Assembly (NCBI GenBank): GCA_026710155.1
Contig: JAPORQ010000003.1
Location: 1-64,000 of the forward strand
Direction: 5' to 3'
From: Paracoccaceae bacterium
GTDB lineage: Bacteria; Pseudomonadota; Alphaproteobacteria; Rhodobacterales; Rhodobacteraceae
DNA: 64,000 bases
Both the position numbers and the translations under genes were made by a program. Every line of letters begins with the position of its first letter. The stretch's first letter is position 1. Of this stretch, positions 54,684 through 64,000 are shown one piece after another. The notes under the pieces are model-generated. The model was not told the origin of the DNA. It saw only the letters and a program-made list of their open reading frames with translations, and did not search any database.

Positions 54684-56273
54684 CTAGTTCAAATAGGCGG
54701 CAGCCATGAGTGTTTTGGTATATTCCTTTCTGGGATTTTGAAAAATTTCCTCGGTTGAACCACTTTCGACAATGTTGCCCCCTTGCATGACAATTATCTT
54801 GTGGGAAAGTGATTTTACGACCCGCAAATCATGGCTTATGAATATATAGGAAAGGTTTTTCTCCCGCTGGAATTTTAGCAACAAATCGACAATTTGCGAT
54901 TGTACCGTTCGGTCAAGGGCTGATGTGGGCTCATCCAGAATAAGCAATTCAGGGCTGAGAATCATTGCTCTTGCTATGGCAATCCTCTGTCGTTGACCGC
55001 CAGAGAATTCATGTGGATATCTTCCCATCATGTCAGGTTCAAGACCGACCTCGACAAGTATTTTGGAGGTCAATTCGGTTATTTCCTCACTGGACAGGGA
55101 TTCATGTATCCTCAGCCCTTCCGACACGATTTGTCCAACAGTCATCCTCGGGGAAAGAGAACCGTACGGGTCCTGAAATACGATCTGCATGTTTTTTCGA
55201 AACCGGCGCACATTACGGCTTGACAGGTTGCCAATTTGATTTCCCGTGATTGATATGGAACCTTCCGAGGTGACAAGTTTGAGAATCGCAAGCGCTATGG
55301 TTGTTTTTCCTGATCCTGATTCACCCACAATGCCAAGTGTTTCACCATGTTGAATTTGAAAGTTTGCCGTATTTACCGCCTTGACATGCCCAACTGTTCT
55401 TCGAAGAACACCACGCTTGATTGGAAACCAGACCTTGAGTTTATTGACAATCAGTACCGGGTTGCGCTTCTTGACAATGGCATCGGGTGAACCAGAGGGC
55501 TCGGCTGCAAGCAGGGCCTTGGTGTAGGGGTGCTCGGGTGCCTCGAAAACCTTCTTTCTATGCCCACTTTCCACAATGCTGCCATCTTTCATCACGAGAA
55601 CCCTGTCGGCAATGTTTTTTACGATATTGAGATCATGGGTTATAAACAACAGCCCCATGCCCTCTGATTCCTTGAGTTCGGCGAGCAGTTTCAATATCTG
55701 GGCCTGAATGGTAACATCAAGGGCTGTGGTTGGCTCATCGGCAATCAGGAGTGAAGGATTGTTGGCGAGGGCCATGGCAATCATGATTCTTTGCCTTTGA
55801 CCACCTGAAAACAGGTGGGGATAGCATTTCAACCTTGATTCAGGATTGTCAATCCCGGTTTTTTCCAGAAGTTCCAAAATCTTTTTTCTGGCTTCCCCTC
55901 CAACCAGATTCTGGTGAATTCTCAGGCTTTCACCAACCTGTTTTTCCAAGGTATGCAAAGGGTTGAGGGAAGACATCGGCTCTTGGAAAATGAAACTGAT
56001 CTCATTACCTCTGATCTGTTGCAATTTCTTGAGATCGACATCAACGAGTTCCTGCCCCTTGAATTTGACCGACCCCGTTGTCTTGGCATTCCCCGGCAGC
56101 AAACCCACGGTGGAAAGGGCAGTTACTGATTTCCCAGAACCCGATTCACCAACTATGGCTACGGTTTCTCCCTTGTCAACATTAAGGGATACCTTCTTGA
56201 CAGCCTCAAACGAATGTCCCTCCTGTGTAAAGGTTATGGAGAGGTCGTTTGTTTCTAACAGTTTCTGGCTCAC
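54684..56273 (-). CDS. yejF: Peptide ABC transporter ATPase, double cassette (YejF type)
   Basis: The 529-residue protein holds two ATPase domains. Each has a P-loop (GESGSGKSVTALS, GESGSGKTTIALAIL), signature (FSGGQRQRI in both) and Walker B (LLIADEPTTALD, LLILDEPTSALD). This is the fused layout of YejF. It powers the yejABE system for uptake of oligopeptides including microcin C-like compounds. The start overlaps the yejE stop by four bases. Confidence 0.95.
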   Translation of the reverse strand: MSQKLLETNDLSITFTQEGHSFEAVKKVSLNVDKGETVAIVGESGSGKSVTALSTVGLLPGNAKTTGSVKFKGQELVDVDLKKLQQIRGNEISFIFQEPMSSLNPLHTLEKQVGESLRIHQNLVGGEARKKILELLEKTGIDNPESRLKCYPHLFSGGQRQRIMIAMALANNPSLLIADEPTTALDVTIQAQILKLLAELKESEGMGLLFITHDLNIVKNIADRVLVMKDGSIVESGHRKKVFEAPEHPYTKALLAAEPSGSPDAIVKKRNPVLIVNKLKVWFPIKRGVLRRTVGHVKAVNTANFQIQHGETLGIVGESGSGKTTIALAILKLVTSEGSISITGNQIGNLSSRNVRRFRKNMQIVFQDPYGSLSPRMTVGQIVSEGLRIHESLSSEEITELTSKILVEVGLEPDMMGRYPHEFSGGQRQRIAIARAMILSPELLILDEPTSALDRTVQSQIVDLLLKFQREKNLSYIFISHDLRVVKSLSHKIIVMQGGNIVESGSTEEIFQNPRKEYTKTLMAAAYLN

Positions 56274-57379
56274 TTGAAGGTTTTCCTTGGATCAAATGCA
56301 TCACGCACTCCTTCGAAAATGAATACCAGAAGTGACAGCATTGTGGCAAAGGTAAAGAAAGCCGTGAATCCCAACCAGGGTGCCTGCAGGTTTTGCTTGG
56401 CTTGCAGTGTCAGTTGCCCAAGGGAAGGGGCTGAGGAGGGCAAGCCAAAGCCAAGAAAATCCAAGGCAGCAAGTGAACCGATTGTCCCGGTGATAATAAA
56501 AGGCAATAGTGTTACTGAAGCAACCATGGCATTGGGCAGCAAATGCCTGAACATGATGACCGTATTGGATACTCCCATGGCCTTGGCTGCCCGGACATAT
56601 TCAAAATTGCGCGCCCTGAAGCTTTCAGCCCTGACCACTCCAACCAAGCTAGTCCAGCCGAACAGGGTCATCAAAAATACCAGAAGCCAGAAGTTCATTT
56701 GCCAAATCGCTGCGACAATAATGATGATGTAAAGGGACGGTGTAGATCCCCACAATTCAATGACCCGCTGGAAGAACAGGTCAATCAAACCACCAAAATA
56801 CCCTTGGACAGCACCCGCGGCTATTCCAATAACGGATGTCAGAAGGGTAACCACACCCGTAAAGAGTATGGACAGGCGAAAACCATAGATTACCCTGGCT
56901 AGGACATCCCTTGCAGTATCATCGGTACCAAGCCAATGTTCGGAATCAGGTGCTGATGGTGCGGGTTTGCCCAAATCATCAACGGTATCATAGGAAAAGG
57001 GAATGAGAGGCCAAATCATCCAACCACTTGAGATTTCCTGCCCATCGACCATCCCATCTTGGGCATCTTCCAAAATGGTTTCCGGCTCATAGACGCAATC
57101 AAGGATACCACCGGTTTTGATCAGGCATTGAACCTCGATGTCCCGATAGACTGCTTCAGTGAGATATTCACCCCCAAAATCCTTCTCGGAGTGAAAGGAA
57201 AGGATGGGAAAATAAAGGTCACCACGATAATTGATCAGAATGGGTTTTTCGTTGGCGATGAATTCAGAGAATAGGGAAATGACAAAAAGCACCATGAAGA
57301 TGCGCAAGGACCAGACCGCTCTGCGGTTGGAACTGAAGTTCTTCAGCCTTCGCCGATTGATTGGGGATAGAGTTATCAT
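56270..57379 (-). CDS. yejE: Peptide ABC transporter permease (YejE type)
   Basis: The 369-residue protein has an N-terminal OppC-like span, a long extracytoplasmic part, and then five spans with the conserved loop EYVRAAKAMGVSNTVIMFRHLLPNA. It has the ENWLGTDDTARDV-like motif as EHWLGTDDTARDVLAR, typical of YejE/OppC. Overlaps yejB at its start and yejF at its end by ATGA, so the three are translated together. Confidence 0.95.
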   Translation of the reverse strand: MITLSPINRRRLKNFSSNRRAVWSLRIFMVLFVISLFSEFIANEKPILINYRGDLYFPILSFHSEKDFGGEYLTEAVYRDIEVQCLIKTGGILDCVYEPETILEDAQDGMVDGQEISSGWMIWPLIPFSYDTVDDLGKPAPSAPDSEHWLGTDDTARDVLARVIYGFRLSILFTGVVTLLTSVIGIAAGAVQGYFGGLIDLFFQRVIELWGSTPSLYIIIIVAAIWQMNFWLLVFLMTLFGWTSLVGVVRAESFRARNFEYVRAAKAMGVSNTVIMFRHLLPNAMVASVTLLPFIITGTIGSLAALDFLGFGLPSSAPSLGQLTLQAKQNLQAPWLGFTAFFTFATMLSLLVFIFEGVRDAFDPRKTFK

Positions 57380-58461
57380 TTTTCCCTGGATTCAAAATCT
57401 ATACGGGGATCGATCCAGACATAGGTTAGATCGGAGATGATGCCCACAATCAATCCCAGCAGGCCAAACACGAAGAGTGTACCGAAAATCACCGGATAAT
57501 CTCTTGCAACCGCCGCCTCGAAACCCAATCTGCCCAAACCGTCAAGTGAGAAGATGGTTTCAATAATGAGGGATCCGCTGAAGAAAACAGCAACGAAAAT
57601 GGCTGGAAATCCTGAAATGACCACTAGCATGGCATTGCGGAAGATATGGCCATAAAGTACCCTTCTTTCAGTCAATCCCTTGGCCCGGGCGGTCATGACA
57701 TATTGCTTGTTGATCTCCTCAAGGAAAGTGTTCTTGGTCAACAGAGTAAGGGTGGCAAAGGCGGAAATGGTCGAGGCAACCACGGGGAGGCAAATATGCC
57801 AGAAATAATCAATGATCTTGCCGATTAGCGACAGTTCGGAAAAATTGTCTGAAACCAGTCCCCTGAGGGGAAAAATCTTGAAATAGGAGCCACCGGCAAA
57901 GAGCACCAAGAGCAGAATGGCAAAAAGGAAACCCGGAATGGCATAGCCAACGATGACAGCTCCTGAGGTCCAGGTGTCAAACTTGGTACCATCTCTAACT
58001 GCCTTTCTGACACCCAGAGGAATGGAAATCCAATAGGCCAGCAAGGTTGACCATAAACCCAGGGAAATGGAGACTGGCATTTTTTCCAAAACAAGATCAA
58101 TTACGCTGATGGACCGAAAATAGCTTTCACCAAAATCCAACCTCAGATAGTCCCACATCATGTTCAGAAAACGCTCCAGGGGAGGTTTGTCAAATCCAAA
58201 CTGAATTTCCAGCTCCTTCAGAAATTCCTCTGGAAGGCCGGTAGCACCCAGATATTTATCATCTGAGCCCAATTGTTCATTGGCGATTTCATTGCCGGTG
58301 CCGGCAAAATTGGCGAAGACATCCCCTTCACCTTCCATTTGGGCCAGGATTTGTTCAATCGGACCTCCCGGCACGAATTGCACCAAGGTGAAATTGATGA
58401 TCATGATACCCAGCAGGGTAGGTATGACCAAGGCCAACCGTCGAAGGATGTAGGCTCCCAT
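57376..58461 (-). CDS. yejB: Peptide ABC transporter permease (YejB type)
   Basis: The 361-residue protein begins AYILRRLALVIPTLLGIMIIN, as in OppB-type permeases. It has the loop YVMTARAKGLTERRVLYGHIFRNAML and the ETIFSLDGLGRLGFEAA motif. Six spans are predicted, with an enlarged loop after the first as usual in YejB. It starts 15 bp after the yejA stop and overlaps yejE by four bases. Confidence 0.95.
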   Translation of the reverse strand: MGAYILRRLALVIPTLLGIMIINFTLVQFVPGGPIEQILAQMEGEGDVFANFAGTGNEIANEQLGSDDKYLGATGLPEEFLKELEIQFGFDKPPLERFLNMMWDYLRLDFGESYFRSISVIDLVLEKMPVSISLGLWSTLLAYWISIPLGVRKAVRDGTKFDTWTSGAVIVGYAIPGFLFAILLLVLFAGGSYFKIFPLRGLVSDNFSELSLIGKIIDYFWHICLPVVASTISAFATLTLLTKNTFLEEINKQYVMTARAKGLTERRVLYGHIFRNAMLVVISGFPAIFVAVFFSGSLIIETIFSLDGLGRLGFEAAVARDYPVIFGTLFVFGLLGLIVGIISDLTYVWIDPRIDFESREK

Positions 58462-58476
58462 TGAAGTTACAAATCT

Positions 58477-60351
58477 TTATTCGCTGAATGCACCTTGGGA
58501 TATAAGATTTTGACGCTTCTCCTCATTGGACCACCAAAAATCCAAATAGCCCAATGCAAAGGGAGGTATATTTTCTGGATATTCATACATGTCATAATAG
58601 GCAACCGTATGGAAGTCCCTGTACCAATGAAAAATCACGATGCGTTGTTGACGCAGCACCCTGTCCAGAGCAGTTACGCCTCTTTCAAGTTCCTCGATGG
58701 TATTGGCATCGAGAACATAGGTTATGATTTCGTCAACTGCCGGATTGGCAAAACCTGTATCATTGAAAATTCCATCCACGTATTCCGAACCCAGATATTG
58801 TCTCAGAGCACCACCAGGTTCAAAACTAATGGGAAAGTTGGTTGTAATGATATCGAAATCACGATCCTTTTCCCTCTGACGAAGTTGGGCCGGATCAATT
58901 TTCTGGAGATAGGCATCAATTCCCAATTGTTTCAGATTCTCCACAAAGGGCTGAATAATTCTTTCAAAAGTTGCTGATGCGGTGAGAAACTCAATCTTAA
59001 ACTGCTGTCCACTGTCATTTATGCGAATACCCTTATCCCCGACCATCCAACCTGCTTCATCGAGTAGCCTGGAAGCTGCCCGCAAATTCTTCCTGTCCAG
59101 CCTTCTTCCTGGGTCGGATACGGGTGAAATGACTGGCTCTTCGGTAAATATTTCCTCAGCCAGCATCTCTCTGAGAGGGTCCAGCACAATCAATTCTTCG
59201 GATGATGGCAATCCCTTCGCCTTGAGATGGCTGTTCTCCCAGTATGCATCAATTCTTTTATACAAATCATGAAAGGTTGTCGCATTGGTCCATTCATAAT
59301 TGAACATGAGGGAAATGGCTTCCCTGACACGAATATCCTGAAATTTTTCCTTTCTCAGATTGAAGGCAAAGCTCTGACCATTCGGAAGGCTCCCATCCGG
59401 AATTTCATCCTTGACAACCCAACCCTTTTCAATTGAGGGAAAATCATATCTGGTCGCCCAGTTTTTAGAGATGAATTCGGGCCTGAAGGTCGTTTCACCA
59501 GCCTTGAATCCTTCAAAAGCGGCCTCTTGGTCAGCAAAGTAATCGATCCGTATCCGGTCGAAATTGCTTCGCCCTCTCATGGCAGGGATGTTTGCTCCCC
59601 AGTAATCCGGATTTCTTCCATAAACCAGACTCTTGTTCACATCCAGGGTATTAAGTACATATGGGGATGATCCCAATGCGGGTTCCAATCTGGATTCATC
59701 AAGTTTCGCACCGGTATCCTCAAACCACTTTTTGGAAAAAATGGGTAATCCGCCAATCAGTGTAATGTCATTTCTGGTCGAACGATCAGTTGAATTGAAG
59801 GTAAATTTTATCTTGTATGCTGAAAGGATTTCTGCCGAAATCACAGCCTTGCCCAACTCGGACTTGAACGAGGCCAACCCCTCTTCCAGAAGCAGTTTGT
59901 AACTGAACATGACATCTTCGGCGGTCAGTTCGGATCCATCGGAAAACCTGGCTTCGGACCGAAGGTTGAATATGACCCAGGTTCGGTCTTCGGGAAATTC
60001 TATGGTTTCAGCAAGCAAACCATAAAACGAACTTACCTCATCGGCACTGCCTTCGAGCATTGATTCAAAGAAAATTGAAGATAGGGCCCCCGACTGTCCC
60101 TTGCGGCTGTAGGGATTCATGGAATCAAAATTGCCGTAAGTCGAGATGGAAATCTCCCCACCTTTGGGAGCGGCAGGATTCACATAATCAAAATGCTGAA
60201 AATCACTGGGGTATTTCAAATTGCCGAATTTTGATATGCCGTGGGAAACAGTTATATTCTGGTCTTCATCGGTGAAAGAAATTGTCGCTCCTGCCACTGA
60301 AAAAATGGTGGACATCAATAATGCCTTGATACCCTTGCTCAAGTAGTTCAT
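58477..60351 (-). CDS. yejA: Peptide ABC transporter substrate-binding protein (YejA type)
   Basis: From ATG 60351 the product has 624 residues: a signal peptide (about 1-27), then a family 5 extracellular binding protein with VSHGISKFGNLKYPSDFQHFDYVNPAAPKGG, ISISTYGNFDSMNPYSRKG and FADQEAAFEGFKAG. It binds oligopeptides in the periplasm for the yejBEF complex and is the first gene in the operon yejA-B-E-F. The frame extends to 60420 but the added part does not look like a signal peptide, so ATG 60351 is preferred. Confidence 0.93.
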   Translation of the reverse strand: MNYLSKGIKALLMSTIFSVAGATISFTDEDQNITVSHGISKFGNLKYPSDFQHFDYVNPAAPKGGEISISTYGNFDSMNPYSRKGQSGALSSIFFESMLEGSADEVSSFYGLLAETIEFPEDRTWVIFNLRSEARFSDGSELTAEDVMFSYKLLLEEGLASFKSELGKAVISAEILSAYKIKFTFNSTDRSTRNDITLIGGLPIFSKKWFEDTGAKLDESRLEPALGSSPYVLNTLDVNKSLVYGRNPDYWGANIPAMRGRSNFDRIRIDYFADQEAAFEGFKAGETTFRPEFISKNWATRYDFPSIEKGWVVKDEIPDGSLPNGQSFAFNLRKEKFQDIRVREAISLMFNYEWTNATTFHDLYKRIDAYWENSHLKAKGLPSSEELIVLDPLREMLAEEIFTEEPVISPVSDPGRRLDRKNLRAASRLLDEAGWMVGDKGIRINDSGQQFKIEFLTASATFERIIQPFVENLKQLGIDAYLQKIDPAQLRQREKDRDFDIITTNFPISFEPGGALRQYLGSEYVDGIFNDTGFANPAVDEIITYVLDANTIEELERGVTALDRVLRQQRIVIFHWYRDFHTVAYYDMYEYPENIPPFALGYLDFWWSNEEKRQNLISQGAFSE

Positions 60352-60559
60352 TTTCAATTTTACTCCATTCCTATTTCTTTGAGGCTTCTGCTGTAATGTA
60401 AATATTTTGCAAGGAAACACCTTACAAATTTTAGTTAACTTGTGAATTTTGGATCAGGGTCATTGAGTGTCTACAAGCAAACCCTAGCCTGGATGCGATT
60501 TTTCAGGCTGTTTCATGAAAGGTTAAAGTCCATGCCTGATTCAGGGTGAATTTAAATAC

Positions 60560-61069
60560 TCACTGCGTTGATTCCATCAGATAAGCTATCAAGTTAGCTC
60601 TATCATTATCCTTCCTCAAACCCGCAAAAACCATCTTTGTTCCGGGTATGTATTTTTTAGGATTAACCAGAAAATCACTTAATTCCTGAACAGTCCAACT
60701 GCCTTCAAACTCGGCCATGGATGAAGAGTATTTGAAATCCGAAACAGCACCCACAGGTCTGTCGATGATTTGAAAAAGGTGCGGTCCTACAGAGTTTTGA
60801 CCGTCTTCAAGTTTATGACAGGCCTGACATTTTGTAAACACTCGTTGCCCCTTGGAGACATCCGCCGTAGCCAAAAGCTCGGAAATATCAACCGGTTCTG
60901 TCACAACCTCAGTTTCTTCCGCTTCTTCCAATGCCACCAACTCAACAACACCAGGACTGTGGCTTTCAACGTGATAAATCGACTCTGCGCCCCATTTGCT
61001 AAATAGAAAAAACAGCATTGCCACACAAAGCGCTGCCACTATTTTGGTTGATGTCATTGTATCAAGCAT
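60560..61069 (-). CDS. Membrane-anchored cytochrome c (CycM/c552 type)
   Basis: The 169-residue protein has one N-terminal membrane span (about residues 6-26), an acidic linker ([12 protein letters not shown]) and a class I cytochrome c domain with the heme site [18 protein letters not shown] and the Met ligand in [10 protein letters not shown]. It links the bc1 complex to the terminal oxidase. ATG 61069 is chosen; the frame opens 12 bp earlier with TTG. It is divergent from pheA, as in many alphaproteobacteria. Confidence 0.92.
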   Translation of the reverse strand: MLDTMTSTKIVAALCVAMLFFLFSKWGAESIYHVESHSPGVVELVALEEAEETEVVTEPVDISELLATADVSKGQRVFTKCQACHKLEDGQNSVGPHLFQIIDRPVGAVSDFKYSSSMAEFEGSWTVQELSDFLVNPKKYIPGTKMVFAGLRKDNDRANLIAYLMESTQ

Positions 61070-61180
61070 TAAATGATCCAAATTTTAGAAAAAATTGTTT
61101 GCAATCCTATGTAATGTAATTCCACCCAGATATGCAATATCTAATGAAAATTTCTAGATTGTCTAATTTAGAAACCAAGA

Positions 61181-62038
61181 GTGATTAAGTTGAAAAAAAT
61201 AATTTCATTCCAGGGGGAATTGGGAGCCTATTCCCATGAGGCGTGTCGACTCGCACGACCTGATTGGGAGTTTTTGCCCTGTATTTCATTTGAAGATGCC
61301 ATTTCGGCAGTGTTGAACAATAAATCCGAAGAGGTCATGCTTCCCGTCGAGAACTCCATTTATGGCAGGGTTGCAGATATACACAAGTTGCTGCCGGAAT
61401 CAGGACTTTTCATCAATGATGAGGTTTTTGTAAAGATTGAAATCAATCTCATGGTCCTTCCCGGGACTTCGCTGGAAAAGGTAAAATACGCCTACAGTCA
61501 TCCTGTGCTCCTTGGTCAATGCAAAAAATTCCTCAAGCAACATGGTATAATGCCATTAACATCTGTTGACACCTCAGGTTCAGCAAGGTTGATTGCAGAA
61601 AAAAAAGATCCCTCCTACGCAGCCTTGGCTTCCAACTTGGCAAGCCAGATTTTCAAATTGCAGATCATCCAGAAGAACATTGAAGATGCCCATTTCAACA
61701 GAACCCGTTTCATAATCATGTCAAAAAACAGAAAATGGGCAAGAAAAAGTGAAAGCATGATGACCTCTTTTGTTTTTGCGGTTCGAAACATTCCGGCTGC
61801 CCTATATAAAGCCATGGGGGGGTTCGCTACCAATAATGTGAATATGGTCAAACTTGAAAGCTACATGGTTGGGGGTTCCTTTAATGCGACTCAGTTTTTT
61901 GCTGAAATTGAGGGTCATCCTGAGGATGAGGGCGTCGTTCTGGCATTGGAAGAGCTAAGATTCTTTACTGATTATCTGGAAATTATCGGGGTTTACCCTG
62001 CCCATAAGGCTAGGTTGGAAGTAAATTCCAAATCTTGA
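61181..62038 (+). CDS. pheA: Prephenate dehydratase
   Basis: The 285-residue product starts at GTG 61181. It has the PDT domain with FQGELGAYSHEAC, PVENSIYGRV and the catalytic Thr in NRTRF (175-177). An ACT domain follows from about residue 195 (VRNIPAALYKAMGGFATNNVNMVKLESYMVGG) that should bind phenylalanine for feedback control. It makes phenylpyruvate in phenylalanine synthesis. There is no chorismate mutase part, which is normal in this group. Confidence 0.94.
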   Translation: MIKLKKIISFQGELGAYSHEACRLARPDWEFLPCISFEDAISAVLNNKSEEVMLPVENSIYGRVADIHKLLPESGLFINDEVFVKIEINLMVLPGTSLEKVKYAYSHPVLLGQCKKFLKQHGIMPLTSVDTSGSARLIAEKKDPSYAALASNLASQIFKLQIIQKNIEDAHFNRTRFIIMSKNRKWARKSESMMTSFVFAVRNIPAALYKAMGGFATNNVNMVKLESYMVGGSFNATQFFAEIEGHPEDEGVVLALEELRFFTDYLEIIGVYPAHKARLEVNSKS

Positions 62039-62334
62039 AACAATACTTGTTGTAACCGAACCCCTTAATTGAGGGGAATGCAGGTTTCTGATATCTTATT
62101 ACACCCCATCTTTCATGTAGTTTATCAAAAAAATGTCCAGGTTGAGATTCACAAACTTACCAATGGTTGGGTGATTGACTGAAGGTCATCAATGGTGCAA
62201 GGTAAGGATTTAACCATTGCAGATATATTCAACTGAATGATTTGCACTACCTAAGCCAGAAATCTTGACCTGTATTTAACTTTTCAGGTAACGCATTGGC
62301 TATTATATTCAAGACACAGAAAAGGAGAATAGCC
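62039..62334. other. Intergenic region after pheA
   Basis: About 300 bp with one small hairpin (CCCCT-TAATTG-AGGGG at about 62062-62077) without a T-run, a weak terminator candidate for pheA. The right part holds an AT-rich promoter-like TATTATATT ahead of the next, decayed gene. Confidence 0.35.
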
Positions 62335-62618
62335 ATGCAGGAAAATATTGATGAGACTTTGAAAAGGATAGTTCAACATGAACTGGCACCAGTAAAGACT
62401 GTCGATTTGCATTCCGAAGAGGTAGAAGATGCTGACTGAGACCGCATCCTGCGTATCATGGTGGGTTATGAAGATGAACAAAACCGAACTTAACCCTAAT
62501 TAAAGTTTTAGGTTTGGTTGAGCATTTGCGAGTGCCTCTCATATCTTTACCCGTTGATAGATTTTCCATTCTTTCTTTCATGACCCCAGAAGAAGTCGAA
62601 GCTTTTGAAGCCGGATGA
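62335..62618 (+). pseudogene. Decayed partner gene of a HEPN module
   Basis: ATG 62335 has a strong AAGGAG site. The frame reads QENIDETLKRIVQHELAPVK, TVDLHSEEVEDAD and then TGA at 62437-62439; it continues in frame (DRILRIMVGYEDEQ). After a frameshift near 62495 it goes on with KVLGLVEHLRVPLISLPVDR, FSILSFMTPEEVEAFEAG and a final TGA at 62616. The layout (a strand ending ILRxxVxYE, then a helix and a short C-terminal PEEVE end) matches a small protein usually found directly before a HEPN gene. Its stop overlaps the HEPN start (ATGA at 62615-62618). Confidence 0.55.
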
Positions 62619-63072
62619 TCTTCTAGAACAGCGCTGCCCTAGCACTCTCTGATCAGGGCAGACCACGGCAATCAAACCTAAGAAGGGCTTTGAGCACTGC
62701 CTATGATGTCATGTTCAATACTTTCCGTCAGAATTGTGTTGATTCTCTCGTAGGTAAAACCGGGGCCAACAGGAGCCAACATGCTTGGCAACAGGCCTAT
62801 CGGTCTGTCAACCACGGTTATGCCAAGAAACAATGTAGAAGAAATGATTTATCATTATTAACTTTTGGTATACGGAATTTTGCTACAAAGTTTGTGGTTC
62901 TAAAGATAAACGGCATCAGGCTGATTATGATCCCTTATTCAGGCTGACAATGAATAATGTTCGCATTGATATTGAAACTGCAGAAGTAGCCATTTTACAG
63001 TTGCAGGAATCTAATCCCAAGGACAGAACAGCTTTTTCCGTTTGGGTCGCCATGCAGAATCATACCAATTGA
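62615..63072 (+). pseudogene. Decayed HEPN-domain gene
   Basis: From ATG 62615 the frame has TAG at codon 4 (62624-62626). It continues with LALSDQGRPRQSNLRRALST, AYDVMFNTFRQNCVDSLVG and RSQHAWQQAYRSVNHGYAKK. It shifts frame near 62900 (KDKRHQADYDPLFRLTMNNV, IDIETAEVAILQLQ) and ends with TGA at 63070-63072. The RxxYDx-like HQADYDP motif and helix pattern are those of the HEPN family; a second fragment is at 48.6-48.9 kb. It is broken and probably not expressed as a whole. Confidence 0.6.
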
Positions 63073-63115
63073 TTACTCTCAAACCCGTCCTGATGGCAGA
63101 AAATTTATACGCCAT

Positions 63116-64000
63116 TCAAATTATGGTACCTCCCAGCCATTTCCTAATAAGGAAATCCGCAATGGAACCTTTGCGGGGAAGGGAAATATCTGTCCGGCAT
63201 CCATCATAGATGTCCATGACTTCTTCACGTTCAAGCCAAATGGCATTTTCAATTTCATTTTTTTGCGGTTTAATTGTGTCATTCCTTGCCTCGCCCCTGC
63301 ACCCAATCATCAAGGACGTTGGAAAGGGCCATGGCTGTGATGAAAGATAGCTTATGTTTTCCACAAGAATTTCGGTTTCTTCGTAAACTTCCCGAACTAC
63401 AGCAGATTCAATTGATTCACCTGGTTCCATGAAACCTGCCAAGAGGGAATGCATCCCCCGGGGCCAATGATAGGACCTTCCCAATAAAACCTTGTTTTGT
63501 CGCAAAATCAGCATGATGACTACAGGATCACATCTTGGGAAATGTTCAGATTTGCAGGCAGGACAAATCCTTGACCAACCCCCATTCCTGATGTCCGTGG
63601 GATGACCGCAAAACGAACAATAACCATGAGTGTAATGCCATCCCAATAATGCCTTTCCGATGGCCAGCAATTCTGCCAAGAGTGGTTCCTGAAGATAGGG
63701 CAGGAGCATTCTGAGACCCTTGAAATAATATTCAGGAAAATAGGGATGTTGATATTGGGAAGGGTCAAACAGCCTGTTCTCGACAACATTTACAGTTAAT
63801 GGGGTATTTTCCCTTGTGATATCACCTGCAAAATAGTCAGTACCATCACAAGAACCCAGATATACCCTTGTTTCCAATGTCTTGTTCAGTTCCTTTTCTG
63901 GTAACAGAAAAATCGGGCTGGACTGATGGTCCACCATCGGCATACCCTTCCAAAAAAGCAACAAACGGGTATCTTTTCCCAGGACAGCATTTTCAAAAAA
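63116..64000 (-). CDS. nudC: NAD(+) diphosphatase / NADH pyrophosphatase, cut by window edge
   Basis: The visible part has a zinc ribbon (CSFCG, CPAC), the Nudix box GFMEPGESIESAVVREVYEETEI and the NudC-specific SSQPWPFPTSLMIG. NudC hydrolyses NADH and removes NAD caps from RNA. The frame is open to the right edge of the window: TTG at 63964 is not likely to be the true start, because the sequence before it continues the NudC N-terminal pattern (VLGKDTRLLLFW). So the 5' end lies outside. It is on the minus strand, convergent with the decayed HEPN module. Confidence 0.93.
   Translation of the reverse strand, partial: FFENAVLGKDTRLLLFWKGMPMVDHQSSPIFLLPEKELNKTLETRVYLGSCDGTDYFAGDITRENTPLTVNVVENRLFDPSQYQHPYFPEYYFKGLRMLLPYLQEPLLAELLAIGKALLGWHYTHGYCSFCGHPTDIRNGGWSRICPACKSEHFPRCDPVVIMLILRQNKVLLGRSYHWPRGMHSLLAGFMEPGESIESAVVREVYEETEILVENISYLSSQPWPFPTSLMIGCRGEARNDTIKPQKNEIENAIWLEREEVMDIYDGCRTDISLPRKGSIADFLIRKWLGGTII

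Noticed and set aside
62062..62077. Intrinsic terminator after pheA
   Set aside because: The stem is only five pairs and no T-run follows.

Overview
The window looks like a chromosomal segment of an uncultured alphaproteobacterium. Supporting signs are COQ9 next to a zeta-type quinone oxidoreductase and a DUF1013/TrcR regulator, the glyQ-glyS-ppdK run, the dac-tmk-holB-tatD-MBL run, a membrane-anchored cytochrome c beside pheA, and ctaD. The core genes are fairly AT-rich. The two main accessory stretches (about 0.6-5.6 kb and 44.3-48.9 kb) are visibly richer in G+C and full of broken genes, which suggests imported DNA that is decaying. The genus cannot be named from the sequence alone.

Layout. 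0-6 kb: accessory region with a tandem-duplicated small ORF, a Uma2-like pseudogene, a 174-bp MITE-like element, an ankyrin/LysM gene, a HigB/HigA-type toxin-antitoxin pair with a nonsense-mutated toxin, a DUF2513-like gene ahead of a TIR/SLOG-like effector gene, an ISL3-type transposase remnant and a second MITE. 6-11 kb: VOC protein, tRNA-Ser(GGA), cobalt-type nitrile hydratase nthA-nthB, ribokinase, and a secreted protease-like protein without its catalytic residues. 11-27 kb: housekeeping block glyQ, glyS, a ppdK-like gene with an eroded ATP-grasp domain, sleB-like, glmM, ubiH-like, ilvC, carA, gatB/yqeY-like, ctaD, lipB and tRNA-Leu(GAG), whose 3' half is tandemly duplicated. 27.5-32.4 kb: a polyamine-type ABC transporter (ATPase, binding protein, two permeases). 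32.6-38.1 kb: AEC transporter, PhnP-like MBL hydrolase, tatD, holB, tmk and a D-Ala-D-Ala carboxypeptidase, all on the minus strand. 38.2-44 kb: tRNA-Ser(UGA), a transketolase/PDH-E1-like enzyme, a Fic protein behind an array of repeated operator-like half-sites, and a FAS1/HTD2-like hot-dog dehydratase. 44-49 kb: second accessory island with MITE-like repeats, a broken SRAP gene, a UmuD-like gene, an IS5-family element, a coiled-coil membrane protein, a second frameshifted Uma2-like gene, LysM-like fragments and a HEPN fragment. 49-64 kb: rpsU, COQ9, quinone oxidoreductase, DUF1013, clpS, a HAD hydrolase, a second D-Ala-D-Ala carboxypeptidase, the yejABEF peptide transporter, cytochrome c, pheA, a decayed two-gene HEPN module, and nudC running off the right edge.

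How the genes fit together. The core blocks serve translation (glyQS, rpsU, three tRNAs), cell wall synthesis and turnover (glmM, two carboxypeptidases, sleB), ubiquinone and respiration (ubiH, COQ9, ctaD, cytochrome c), amino acid and pyrimidine synthesis (ilvC, carA, pheA) and nutrient uptake (polyamine and peptide ABC systems). The accessory parts share families with each other: Uma2-like, LysM-like and HEPN genes, MITEs whose ends match the resident IS5 element, and a 48-bp start-region repeat. This points to one pool of mobile DNA seeding both islands. The most distinctive candidates for further work are the DUF2513/TIR-like pair, the LysM fragment family, the ppdK-like protein and the Fic operator array.
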